Origin: JACJYE01 sp964432875
Lineage (GTDB): Bacteria; Bacteroidota; Bacteroidia; Chitinophagales; Saprospiraceae
Length of the DNA stretch: 41,983 bases
Direction of reading: 5' to 3'
NCBI GenBank assembly: GCA_964432875.1
Contig: CAYSPJ010000039.1
Coordinates: 1-41,983 of the forward strand
Shown here: piece by piece, positions 34,993 through 41,983 of the stretch
How the letters are laid out: the number at the start of each line of letters is the position of its first letter
How positions within the stretch are numbered: position 1 is the first letter of the stretch
Translations under genes and position numbers: made by a program
The notes under the pieces: model-generated
Databases searched by the model: none
Seen by the model: only the letters and a program-made list of their open reading frames with translations
Told to the model about the DNA's origin: nothing

Positions 34993-35118
34993 ATGCGTAC
35001 GCTAATACTGCTTATCGGCCTATATGCCCGGTTGCTTCCACTGCAAAGCCAGGAGCTCATCTTCATCGACCGCCCCATTAGCTGGGATGAAACCCGGACA
35101 CAGCTTTCGCGGGAATAG
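34993..35118 (+). pseudogene. 41-codon secreted-protein remnant, possibly amidase N-terminus
   Basis: An ATG at 34993 opens a 41-codon frame beginning MRTLILLIGLYARLLPLQSQ, a plausible signal peptide, followed by ELIFIDRPISWDETRTQLSRE and then two adjacent stop codons (TAG TAA). The mature part resembles, from memory, the first residues of Bacteroidota N-acetylmuramoyl-L-alanine amidases (an I-x-x-RPI-x-[FW]-D/N-x-x-R pattern), but the catalytic domain is absent. It may be a truncated gene remnant or a genuine short secreted peptide. The convergent decarboxylase gene ends 40 bp further on. Confidence 0.4.
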
Positions 35119-35157
35119 TAAGCGGTTTATGCGCAAGCTCCGCAGGCAGTTGAAGCC

Positions 35158-36642
35158 TTATGCCCTCCTCTCCGGGCCCGATTGTTGAGCTTCAACGAGT
35201 GCGCAACCCTCCCCCAGCTCCCTGACCAACTCCAGCAGCTCCTTGAGATGCTGGGCAGTCGTAAAAGGGTTGCTGAGCGTAACCCGCAGATAATCGTGCC
35301 CGCGCAGCCTGGTCTTGACGATATAGAACCGCCCGTCTTCGACGATAGCCCGGCGGATAGCCTCAGTCAGCGCATCGAGCGCCTCGCCCTCCAAGCCCGG
35401 GGGGCAATAGCGGAAGCAGACGATGTTGCACTGCGGCTCCACCGCCAGCTCGAAGCCCTCTGCTTCCCGCGCCAGGGCCGCAAATTCCTGGCCCAGGTTC
35501 ATCACGCGGCCTAAATACTGCTCCCACAACTCCGGGCCATAGGTGCGCAGCAGAGCATATACCTTCAGGCTCATCATCAGCTTGGTACATTCAAAGGTGC
35601 GCCGGGCCAGGTTGTGCCACTCTTCCTCCGCATCGCGGTTCCACAAGTACTGAGCGCGTTGGCTGAAGGTATGAAAAGCGTGGCTTCCCTCACGGAAAAC
35701 CAGGGCCGTAGTGATAGAGGGGATGAGCAACATCTTGTGGAAGTCCATCGCGACCGAATCAGCTCGTTCCAAGCCAGCCAGCAAGCTACGGTGGCGGGGG
35801 GAGAAAACCAGGGCGCCGCCGTGCGCAGCATCGACGTGAAACCACAAGCCTTCGGCTGCGCAGAAGTCCGCGATAGCATTCAAGTCGTCAAAAGACCCCG
35901 TCGAAGTAGAGCAGGCGCTGCCCACTACTGCGATGACGGTGCGCCCCTGCTGGCGGGCTTTTTCAACACTTGCTGCCAAAAGTTCGGTGCGTAGGCGATA
36001 CTGAGCATCGGCCGGCACTTTGATGATCCCCCCTTCGCCCCAGCCCATGATGCGCGCGGCACGATCTACGCAGTAATGCGCCTCTTCCGAAACCAGCAGC
36101 GCCAGCTTTTCCTGCTGCCCTTCTTGCCAGACTGGCGAAGGCGCCTTGATGCTGCGCGCCGTCAGTAGCGCAGTGAGGTTGGCCAGGGTGCCACCCGAGG
36201 TCAGCACGCCACCGGCCTGTGGCCCAAAGCCCATTTGGGCTGCTACCTGATTGACTACCAAGCGCTCGATAGCGGTGCCAGCCTGCCCCATCTCATAAAC
36301 GCCCATGCCGTTGTTCAAAAAGCCGTCTACCAGGCTGGCCAAAGCTGCAACGGGGGCCGCCGGGCTGATCTGATGGCCCATGTAGCGGGGGTGATGCACC
36401 CGGATGGAATGCGCCAATACTTTGGCAAAGAGCGCGGCGGGTGGCGAGCCGCGCTCTTGCTCGTAATCCTGTTGCCAAAGCTGGCTTTGCTGCTCGGGTG
36501 CCATCCAGGGGAGGGCCTGGGCTGCCTCCCCGCTCGTCGTCTCAGCCAGGAAGCCCGCCAGCAGATCAATGAGCTCGTGCCCGGCCTGGCGGAAGTTTTC
36601 GGCATCGAAAGCTTGTTGGATCATGTCTTTATGTGTTTGCAT
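35158..36642 (-). CDS. Pyridoxal-phosphate-dependent group II amino-acid decarboxylase
   Basis: 494 residues, ATG start, a typical length for aromatic-L-amino-acid/diaminobutyrate/glutamate-type decarboxylases. It has the PLP fold of aspartate-aminotransferase type I. Visible elements are HPRYMGHQISPA (substrate-side loop), GVLTSGGTLANLTALLTAR (phosphate-binding region), SEEAHYCVDRAARIMG (the His that stacks on PLP), WFHVDAAHGGALVF (Asp to the pyridine nitrogen, DAAHGG) and DSVAMDFHKMLLIPS with the Schiff-base lysine Lys303. It removes the alpha-carboxyl of an amino acid in the cytoplasm. Which one cannot be told; the presence of an isolated gene gives no pathway clue. Its upstream region consists of heptanucleotide and longer tandem repeats. 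Confidence 0.9.
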   Translation of the reverse strand: MQTHKDMIQQAFDAENFRQAGHELIDLLAGFLAETTSGEAAQALPWMAPEQQSQLWQQDYEQERGSPPAALFAKVLAHSIRVHHPRYMGHQISPAAPVAALASLVDGFLNNGMGVYEMGQAGTAIERLVVNQVAAQMGFGPQAGGVLTSGGTLANLTALLTARSIKAPSPVWQEGQQEKLALLVSEEAHYCVDRAARIMGWGEGGIIKVPADAQYRLRTELLAASVEKARQQGRTVIAVVGSACSTSTGSFDDLNAIADFCAAEGLWFHVDAAHGGALVFSPRHRSLLAGLERADSVAMDFHKMLLIPSITTALVFREGSHAFHTFSQRAQYLWNRDAEEEWHNLARRTFECTKLMMSLKVYALLRTYGPELWEQYLGRVMNLGQEFAALAREAEGFELAVEPQCNIVCFRYCPPGLEGEALDALTEAIRRAIVEDGRFYIVKTRLRGHDYLRVTLSNPFTTAQHLKELLELVRELGEGCALVEAQQSGPERRA

Positions 36643-36655
36643 GAGGGTGTTTTAA

Positions 36656-36697
36656 GGAAAAAGTAAAAAGTAAAAAGGAAAAAGGAAAAAGGAAAAA
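36656..36697. repeat. Perfect-period heptanucleotide array (GKAAAAA)6
   Basis: Six units alternate GGAAAAA and GTAAAAA without interruption (GG, GT, GT, GG, GG, GG), then a partial GGAA. On the minus strand this is TTTTTCC/TTTTTAC and ends 13 bp before the decarboxylase ATG, so it forms that gene's leader or promoter. TTTTTAC units also create TACTTTTT, one base off TAnnTTTG. Copy-number change would alter leader length or promoter spacing. Confidence 0.85.
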
Positions 36698-36710
36698 GGA
36701 ACGAAGTGAC

Positions 36711-36940
36711 ATCCCGTCTGAACGAAGTGAAGCGGGAAGTAAAAAGTAAAACGCTGGCGTCCCGGACGAGCGGAGCGAGAGCGGGATAGAGCGAAGCGAG
36801 ATCCCGTCTGAACGGAGCGGGAAGGAAAAAGTAAAAAGGAAAAAGTAAAACGCTGGCGTCCCGGACGAGCGAAGCTAGAGCTGGATAAGAGCGAAGCTAG
36901 ATCCCGTCTGAACGAAGCGGGAAGTGAAAAGCGAGGAAGC
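36711..36940. repeat. Tandem ~95-bp repeat with nested heptamers (two and a half copies)
   Basis: Units start at 36711, 36801 and 36901, each beginning ATCCCGTCTGAAC. Unit 1 is 90 bp and unit 2 is 100 bp; the third is partial. Shared blocks include AAAACGCTGGCGTCCCGGAC and GATAGAGCGAAG-like segments. The second unit carries two additional G-[GT]-A5 heptamers, showing expansion inside the larger repeat. Short complementary pieces (TCCCG...CGGGA) allow hairpins. The copies are contiguous, without spacers, so this is not a CRISPR array. No gene is supported between 36643 and 37072. Confidence 0.8.
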
Positions 36941-37072
36941 GACATGCGTTTAAACTCGTTAGCTTTTGAGGCATGCATGGAGCAATGCTTCTAATAAAAA
37001 AAATCCTTACCTTTCGCGCCGGAACTATTGGCGCGTTTTTGCGCTCGCAAAACTAATAAATCCTCTGACATT

Positions 37073-38554
37073 ATGACGTTCGAAGAATACCGCCGCTACG
37101 ATGCCCTGGGGCTGGCAGAACTGGTGCGCAAGAAAGAAGTGAAGGCCAGTGAATTAGTAAAAATCGCCATTATGCGTGCCGAAAGCGTCAACCCAGCCAT
37201 CAACGCCATCGTCCATCCGCTGTATGACATGGCGGAGGAGATGGCCCGCCAGGCCGCGCCCGAAAGCCTTTTTGCCGGGCAGGCTTTTTTGCTCAAGGAT
37301 TTGGCGCTGGAGATTGCCGGCACGCCCCGCAGCTCGGGCTGCCGGGGCTACCGCAATTATATCTCCAAGGCGGATAGCACGCTGGTGGAGCGCTACCGCC
37401 GGGTGGGCTTATCGTTCCTGGGCAAGACCAACACCCCGGAATTTGGGCTGACTCCTTATACCGAACCGCGAGCCTTTGGCCCCACGCGCAACCCCTGGAA
37501 TATCGAGCGCTCGGCAGGCGGCTCCAGCGGCGGATCTGGGGCGGCGGTGGCAGCTGGCATCGTGCCTATGGCTACGGCCAGCGATGGCGGCGGCTCCATC
37601 CGCATCCCGGCTTCTTGCTGTGGCCTGTTCGGCCTCAAGCCCAGCCGGGGGCGCCTCCCCTTGGGGCCGAGCACCGCCGAAGGCTGGAGCGGTGCCATCA
37701 TGGAGCACTGCGTGAGCCGCTCGGTACGCGATAGCGCCGCCTTGCTGGATGCCATGCAGGGGGCAGCGCCTGGCGACCCTTACCTGGTCGCTCCGCCAGC
37801 CAAGCCTTATCTGGAGGCCATCCAGGAAGCGCCAGGCAAGCTGCGTATCGCTTTCAATACCGAACACCCCCTCGGGCATCCTATCAACCCGGAATGCGTG
37901 AAAGCGGTTGAAAATACCGCCCAACTGCTGGAATCGCTAGGGCATCAAGTAGAACGCGCCCCCCTACCCTACCAACGTGAAGATTTGACCCGCTCCTTCG
38001 TCATGATGATCTTCGGCGAAGTCGCTGCCGACCTGGAAGACCTCAGCGCTTTCCTGGGGCGCCCGGTCACCTTCAGCGACGTAGAAGAGAGCACCATGGG
38101 CATAGCCCTACTGGGGCGGGCTTTCTCGGCCAAAGACTACGCTTACTACCGCCGCCAATGGAACGGCCTGGCCCGTCGCGCCGGCACCTTCCACCAGCAA
38201 TACGACCTCATCCTCACACCGACGGCCTCAATGCCGCCTTTCCCCATCGGCCAATTGCAGCCCACGGCGAGCGAGCAGCGCCTGGTGCGCGTCGCCAAGG
38301 CATTGGGCCTGCGCCAATCACTCAAAGCCAAAATCGATGAACTGGCAGAAAAAATCTTCTCCTACATCCCCTACACTCCCTTCGCCAACATGACCGGCCA
38401 GCCCTCCATGTCCGTCCCCTTGCACTGGACGCCGGATGGCTTGCCCGTGGGCCTGATGTTTACTGCGGATATGGGGCGGGAGGATGTGCTTTTCCGCCTG
38501 GCCGCCCAATTGGAACAGGCGCAGCCCTGGATGGAGCGGGTGCCAGAGGTGTGA
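37073..38554 (+). CDS. Amidase signature family enzyme
   Basis: 493 residues from the ATG at 37073 (MTFEEYRRYDALGLAELVRK). An upstream TTG adds an unlikely 15 residues. The Ser-cisSer-Lys triad of the amidase signature family is present: Lys75 in AFLLKDLALE, Ser155 in the glycine/serine-rich AGGSSGGSGAAVAAG, and Ser175 in SDGGGSIRIPAS. The N-terminal helices (ELVRKKEVKASELVKIAI) and C-terminal NMTGQPSMSVPLHWTPDGLPVGLMF are also typical. It hydrolyses a carboxamide bond. The family includes aryl-acylamidases, 6-aminohexanoate-cyclic-dimer hydrolases and GatA. Absence of gatB/gatC neighbours and the overall pattern suggest a stand-alone amidase rather than GatA. No signal peptide, so cytoplasmic. 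Substrate unknown. Confidence 0.9.
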   Translation: MTFEEYRRYDALGLAELVRKKEVKASELVKIAIMRAESVNPAINAIVHPLYDMAEEMARQAAPESLFAGQAFLLKDLALEIAGTPRSSGCRGYRNYISKADSTLVERYRRVGLSFLGKTNTPEFGLTPYTEPRAFGPTRNPWNIERSAGGSSGGSGAAVAAGIVPMATASDGGGSIRIPASCCGLFGLKPSRGRLPLGPSTAEGWSGAIMEHCVSRSVRDSAALLDAMQGAAPGDPYLVAPPAKPYLEAIQEAPGKLRIAFNTEHPLGHPINPECVKAVENTAQLLESLGHQVERAPLPYQREDLTRSFVMMIFGEVAADLEDLSAFLGRPVTFSDVEESTMGIALLGRAFSAKDYAYYRRQWNGLARRAGTFHQQYDLILTPTASMPPFPIGQLQPTASEQRLVRVAKALGLRQSLKAKIDELAEKIFSYIPYTPFANMTGQPSMSVPLHWTPDGLPVGLMFTADMGREDVLFRLAAQLEQAQPWMERVPEV

Positions 38555-38894
38555 TGAAGTTTATGGCGCAGCAGGAGTGCTTCATGCTGGTCGTGTGCCC
38601 AGCAGCGGTGTCTGCGCATGTGGTAGCAGCGCCATCGCTGTCGTTAAGACGCCCCCCGACGTATCCGCGATGTAAGTTAAAATACGGACTTTCACCTTTT
38701 TGTAAAAAAATCTGCCCTTCATCCATCTGTCCTTCAATGCCTTACCCCCAAACCAATGCCTTCCTGGCAAAAAAGTGCTGCCCAGGCCTTGCGCTGTATT
38801 GTTTTTCCCTGCATATTTGTGCCATTGTGCCGTTCATCGCCTGCGAAACGGCCAGATGCCGAAATTTAATGCTTTGACCTAAAACGCCTATGCC
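38555..38894. other. 340-bp intergenic region before the RHS gene
   Basis: I find no supported gene here. A short open frame at 38551-38877 looks unlike protein. A weak promoter-like arrangement for the RHS gene is TTG (38789-38791) with TATTTG (38814-38819), which lacks one T of the TAnnTTTG consensus. It would put the transcript start some 70 bp before the ATG at 38895. Confidence 0.4.
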
Positions 38895-41800
38895 ATGACG
38901 CGCGCGCGCCTAAAACACCTTACCTTACCTTACCTTACCTTACCTTACCTTACCGTGGATCCTGTTGATGGCAGGGCTTGGGGTTAGCAGCGCCCAGCCG
39001 GTGAACAACCTCTTGGGGGATGTGGGGATGGCGACGCCGGAGGCGGCCAGCCTGGGCAAATATGTGGATATACCCGTAGGGCTGTACACCGGGGTGCCCA
39101 ACATCTCCATCCCCATCCACACGGCGCGGGACGGCGCGGTGAGTTTGCCGGTGAGCTTGAGCTACCACGCTTCGGGCATCAAAGTTGGCGAGCCGGCCGG
39201 GCAAGCCGGCCTGGGCTGGGCCCTCAACGCTGGCGGGCGGGTAATGCGCACGGTGCTCGGGCTGCCGGATGAGCATGACAACGGATATTTCACCAATGCC
39301 GCCACGGTGCAGACCATCCCGGCAATGGACCCTTCTTCTCCCCCTAGCCCTGCCCAAAACAGCGCCATACTCGCTATCCACGAAGGCCAGGCTGATGGCG
39401 AAGCCGACATCTTCTCCTACAACTTCGCCGGCTATAGCGGCAAGTTCTATTTCGACGCCCAGCAAAAGCCAGTGCTGGTGCCCAAGCAAAACATCACCAT
39501 CATCACCCACCTCGTCAGCTCCTCGCAAGAATCGGGCCGGCTGCGGGGTTTCACCTTCATCACGCCCGACGGGGCCAAGTACCATTTCGGCGTGACGGGC
39601 AGCGCCAGCAGCCAGCCGGCGATAGCCGAAAAGACGGGCTTCCTGGGCGACAACCTGGCTGCCACGAGCTGGATGCTGGTCAAAGTGGAATCCCCGGACG
39701 GGAAGCACAAGATCGACCTGGAATATGAAACCGAGCGCTACAGCTACAAGAGCTTGGGCACCTGTACCTCAGCACAGCTAGAAGCCAGCCCAATCGGCTG
39801 CTCCCGAGTGCTCGACTACAGCGTCTCGGGCTACCGCCTCTCGTCTATCGTTTATGGCCTGGGGCGCATCGATTTCATCGCCGGGGCGAGCGGCCGCGAA
39901 GACCTGCACCCCTACAATTTCGGCGGCAGCGAGCAAGCCAAGCCACTGGCCAAGATCGTCGTGCAGGAGGGCCTGACGACGCTGTGCAAGGAATTCGAGC
40001 TTTCCCACGGGTATTGGGCCGGCATCCCGCAGAGCAGCCCGGCGGGCGCCGCCCCGGAGGGCAAGCGCCTGAAGCTGCTGTCGGTGCGCGAGAAGAGCTG
40101 CGGCGGCGGCATCGCCTTGCCGCCATACACCTTCAGCTACATCGGCGACGGAGGGCCGCTGCCCAGCCGCCTCTCGATGGCCATCGACCACTGGGGCTAT
40201 TATAACGGCGCCGACGGGAACAATTCGGTATTCAATTCCAATGTCTTGAACATCCCCTCCATCTCGGAGCAGATCCCGACTTCCAATGGGCTTATCACCA
40301 TCAGCTACCCCGGCACCTCCGACCGGGAGGCCCACGAAGGGCCGATGTTGCTGGGCACGCTAGAGCGGATCGACTATCCCACCGGCGGCTCGCACCGCTT
40401 CGAGTACGAGGCCAACGACTACTACCGGGTGCGGCTAGAGCCTGCCCCTCCTTTGTTGACTATGCCGATCGGCTACCCGGCTTTGTGCGGCACGCTGACC
40501 ACCCTGGGCCAGCCCAATCCCATCACTTTCCAATCTGCTGACTTGCCTTCATTAGCGTATTCGGTGGCCGCCTCCCCTGTCAGTGTCAGCTGCTCAAACC
40601 AAACCCCTCCCTCTGTAGTGCTCAAAGTCTTCTTGCAAGGCACTACCGACAACCCCGTAGCTCAAGCCGTCATAAACTTGAGCGGCCCTAACCCCTCGAC
40701 CAGCAACTTGCAAAGCTTGTTCGGCGGGCTGTTGCAGCCCATGACCCCCTACCGCTTCGAGGCGATAGCGGTCAAAGCATACGGAAGTTTTGAAATCTTG
40801 AGCAACAGTACGCTGATCATAGAAGAAAACGCCAAAGCAGGCGGCTTGCGGGTCAAGAAGACGACCATCGACCCTGGGGCGGGCGGCGCGCCCATCGTCA
40901 GGCGCTATGAATATCGGCGGGAAGACGGCGCCCAGTCGAGCGGAGTATTGTACAACCCGCCTCGCTACTGGTTCAATTACGACCAGATCCCCATCATCAC
41001 CGGGCCGGGCACCGTCGGCTCCGGCTGTTACAATTGCACCTTGTTCTCCGAGAACAGCCTCGTGCCGCTGGGAGACTATCAGGGCAACCACATCGGCTAT
41101 GAGCGGGCCAAGGAGATATTGGAGGGCAACGGGTGGAGCATCTACACCTTTTATACCGAGCAGCCCCCCGCCGGGGCCAGCAACTACGGCTACGCCCAAT
41201 ACCCCTTCCCGCCCGAGCAGTTGCGGGAGGTGGCCGGCAACGAGAGCGGGGGCTCGGTTTGGGACGAGGGCGGCGAAGAGCTGCAGCGGCGCGCCAATAC
41301 GGCTTTGCCAGACGGCTATGAGCCAGGGGCCAGCAAGATGGCCAAGACTGCTGGCACCAACCCCAGCGGCGGCGGCGTGCTCTGGCAAACGTATCAGGTG
41401 CGCACCCGCCGCCCCTACCGCGTAGAGGCCGAGGAGCAATACCTGGACGGAGTATCTGCCGTGACGACTTACGAATATGAGGGCCGGCACCATCTCATGC
41501 ACCCTCACTACAACCCTACCGCCGTGACGATCGTCAACAGCGACGGGGCGGCGCACCGCACAGAGTACGAATATGCGCTGGAGCAAGGCAAAAGCGATTT
41601 CCTGGACCCCGCCACCAACATGGCTGGCATCCCTTTGCAGGAAAAAAAATTCGCCCCCGGGCCGGCCGGCGGCTGGCGCAAGGGCTATACCGGGCTTTAC
41701 CCGACCCACTACTACGAGATATTGCCCGACGGCAGCGAGCTGCTGCGGGGCAGCATCTCGGGCTATAACAGCGACGGCCTGCCGCTGGATTACACCGCCA

Positions 41801-41983
41801 TGGGCTTCGCGCCTATCGAATATGTGTGGACAAGCGGCAAGCTGCTCCAGCGGAAAAGCTTCCTGTCCTGGCAGTGGGGATATGATTATCACGACCAAGG
41901 CCAGTCGCCTTTCCCAGCGGCGATAACCGACATCGACGGCCAGGCCGTCAGCTACAAATACGACCAGCTCGGCCGGCTCATCG
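38895..41983 (+). CDS. RHS/YD-repeat surface protein, frame broken at a pentamer repeat (C-terminus outside window)
   Basis: The long frame runs open from 38914 past the window end (over 1,020 codons). It begins with most of a signal peptide, ...LTLPWILLMAGLGVSSAQ-PVNN, but an in-frame stop (TAA, 38911) precedes it and no start codon lies before the hydrophobic core. The ATG at 38895 (MTRARLKHLTLPY...) supplies the missing basic n-region in another frame and now stops at 38985. One more ACCTT unit would give a complete 36-residue signal peptide. The mature N-terminus (YTGVPNISIPIHTARDG, LPVSLSYHASGIKVGEPAGQAGLGWALNAGGRV) is the common start of Bacteroidota RHS proteins. YD-like strand repeats appear near the visible end (YEYEANDYY, TTYEYEGRHHLMHPHY, AVSYKYDQLGRLI). 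RHS proteins form a shell, often delivering a C-terminal toxin; that part is outside the window. The first in-frame ATG (38968) would lack a proper signal peptide. Confidence 0.82.
38899..38908. repeat. (CG)5 dinucleotide tract between the ATG and the pentamer repeat
   Basis: Five CG units lie just after the ATG at 38895 and encode part of the basic n-region (T-R-A-R). Gain of one CG unit would also restore the frame to the RHS protein, so this is a second potential slip site. Confidence 0.7.
38917..38954 (+). repeat. Pentanucleotide microsatellite (ACCTT)7-ACC inside a signal-peptide coding region
   Basis: Seven perfect ACCTT units plus ACC (38 bp). In every frame the tract encodes the same repeating pentapeptide L-T-L-P-Y, because three 5-bp units make five codons. 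The ATG at 38895 reads into the tract in one frame, while the RHS protein continues out of it in another, so the present copy number separates start and body. Eight or five units would join them; seven or six would not. Confidence 0.95.

Noticed and set aside
36711..36940. Possible CRISPR array
   Set aside because: Units are contiguous and ~95 bp long without unique spacers, and no cas genes are nearby.
36652..36978. Minus-strand open frame of 108 codons (Phe/Arg/Ser-rich)
   Set aside because: Translation of the heptamer and ~95-bp tandem repeats; low-complexity repeated peptide, not protein-like.
40594..41898. Minus-strand open frame of 434 codons
   Set aside because: Antisense shadow of the RHS/YD-repeat frame, in the same codon phase, with no recognisable features.

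Overview
The window looks like chromosome of a Bacteroidota species, most likely a Saprospiria-type organism (Haliscomenobacter/Lewinella/Phaeodactylibacter-like). This is inferred from gene content, not from a marker gene. The clues are a gliding-motility-type C-terminal domain, two type IX secretion (T9SS) sorting tails, secreted collar-domain proteins with the Bacteroidota-type N-terminal module, PD40-OmpA and YD-repeat proteins, a TAnnTTTG-like promoter box and few strong Shine-Dalgarno sites. Base composition is moderately GC-rich. No rRNA, tRNA, CRISPR array, integrase or transposase was seen.

Layout. (1) 1-9472, minus: most of one giant secreted protein made of repeated fibronectin-III-like and carboxypeptidase-regulatory-like modules. 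It is cut by the window edge. (2) 9587-12991, minus: three tandem paralogous collar-domain proteins, each with a signal peptide. (3) 13522-18519, plus: a PKD-rich protein with a gliding-type C-terminal domain, then a secreted C1-family cysteine peptidase. (4) 18580-26033, minus: PD40-OmpA protein, PagL-like outer-membrane protein, ribonuclease D, acyl-CoA carboxylase beta chain and a SAM methyltransferase. (5) 26327-31477, plus: a large exported protein of unknown function and two T9SS cargo proteins separated by two strong hairpins. (6) 31534-33401, minus: CtlX-like amidinohydrolase and a queuosine-precursor-type transporter. (7) 33547-35118, plus: an outer-membrane protein, an SUI1/YciH factor and a 41-codon remnant. 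(8) 35158-36642, minus: a PLP group II decarboxylase, preceded by heptanucleotide and ~95-bp tandem repeats. (9) 37073-38554, plus: an amidase. (10) 38895 to the window end, plus: a large RHS/YD-repeat surface protein.

Most of the window serves the cell surface: exported adhesin-like or structural proteins, outer-membrane proteins and T9SS cargo, with a few housekeeping enzymes between them. The most striking observation is at the start of the RHS gene. Seven ACCTT pentamers plus ACC lie inside the signal-peptide coding region. In the sequence given, the only suitable ATG is out of frame with the RHS frame, and one extra pentamer (or two fewer) would join them. Because 5 and 3 are coprime, the repeat encodes the same hydrophobic cycle L-P-Y-L-T in all three frames, so the signal-peptide core survives any copy number. 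This is a candidate phase-variation switch. Heptanucleotide arrays directly upstream of two other minus-strand transcription units suggest that simple-repeat switching may be used more widely here.
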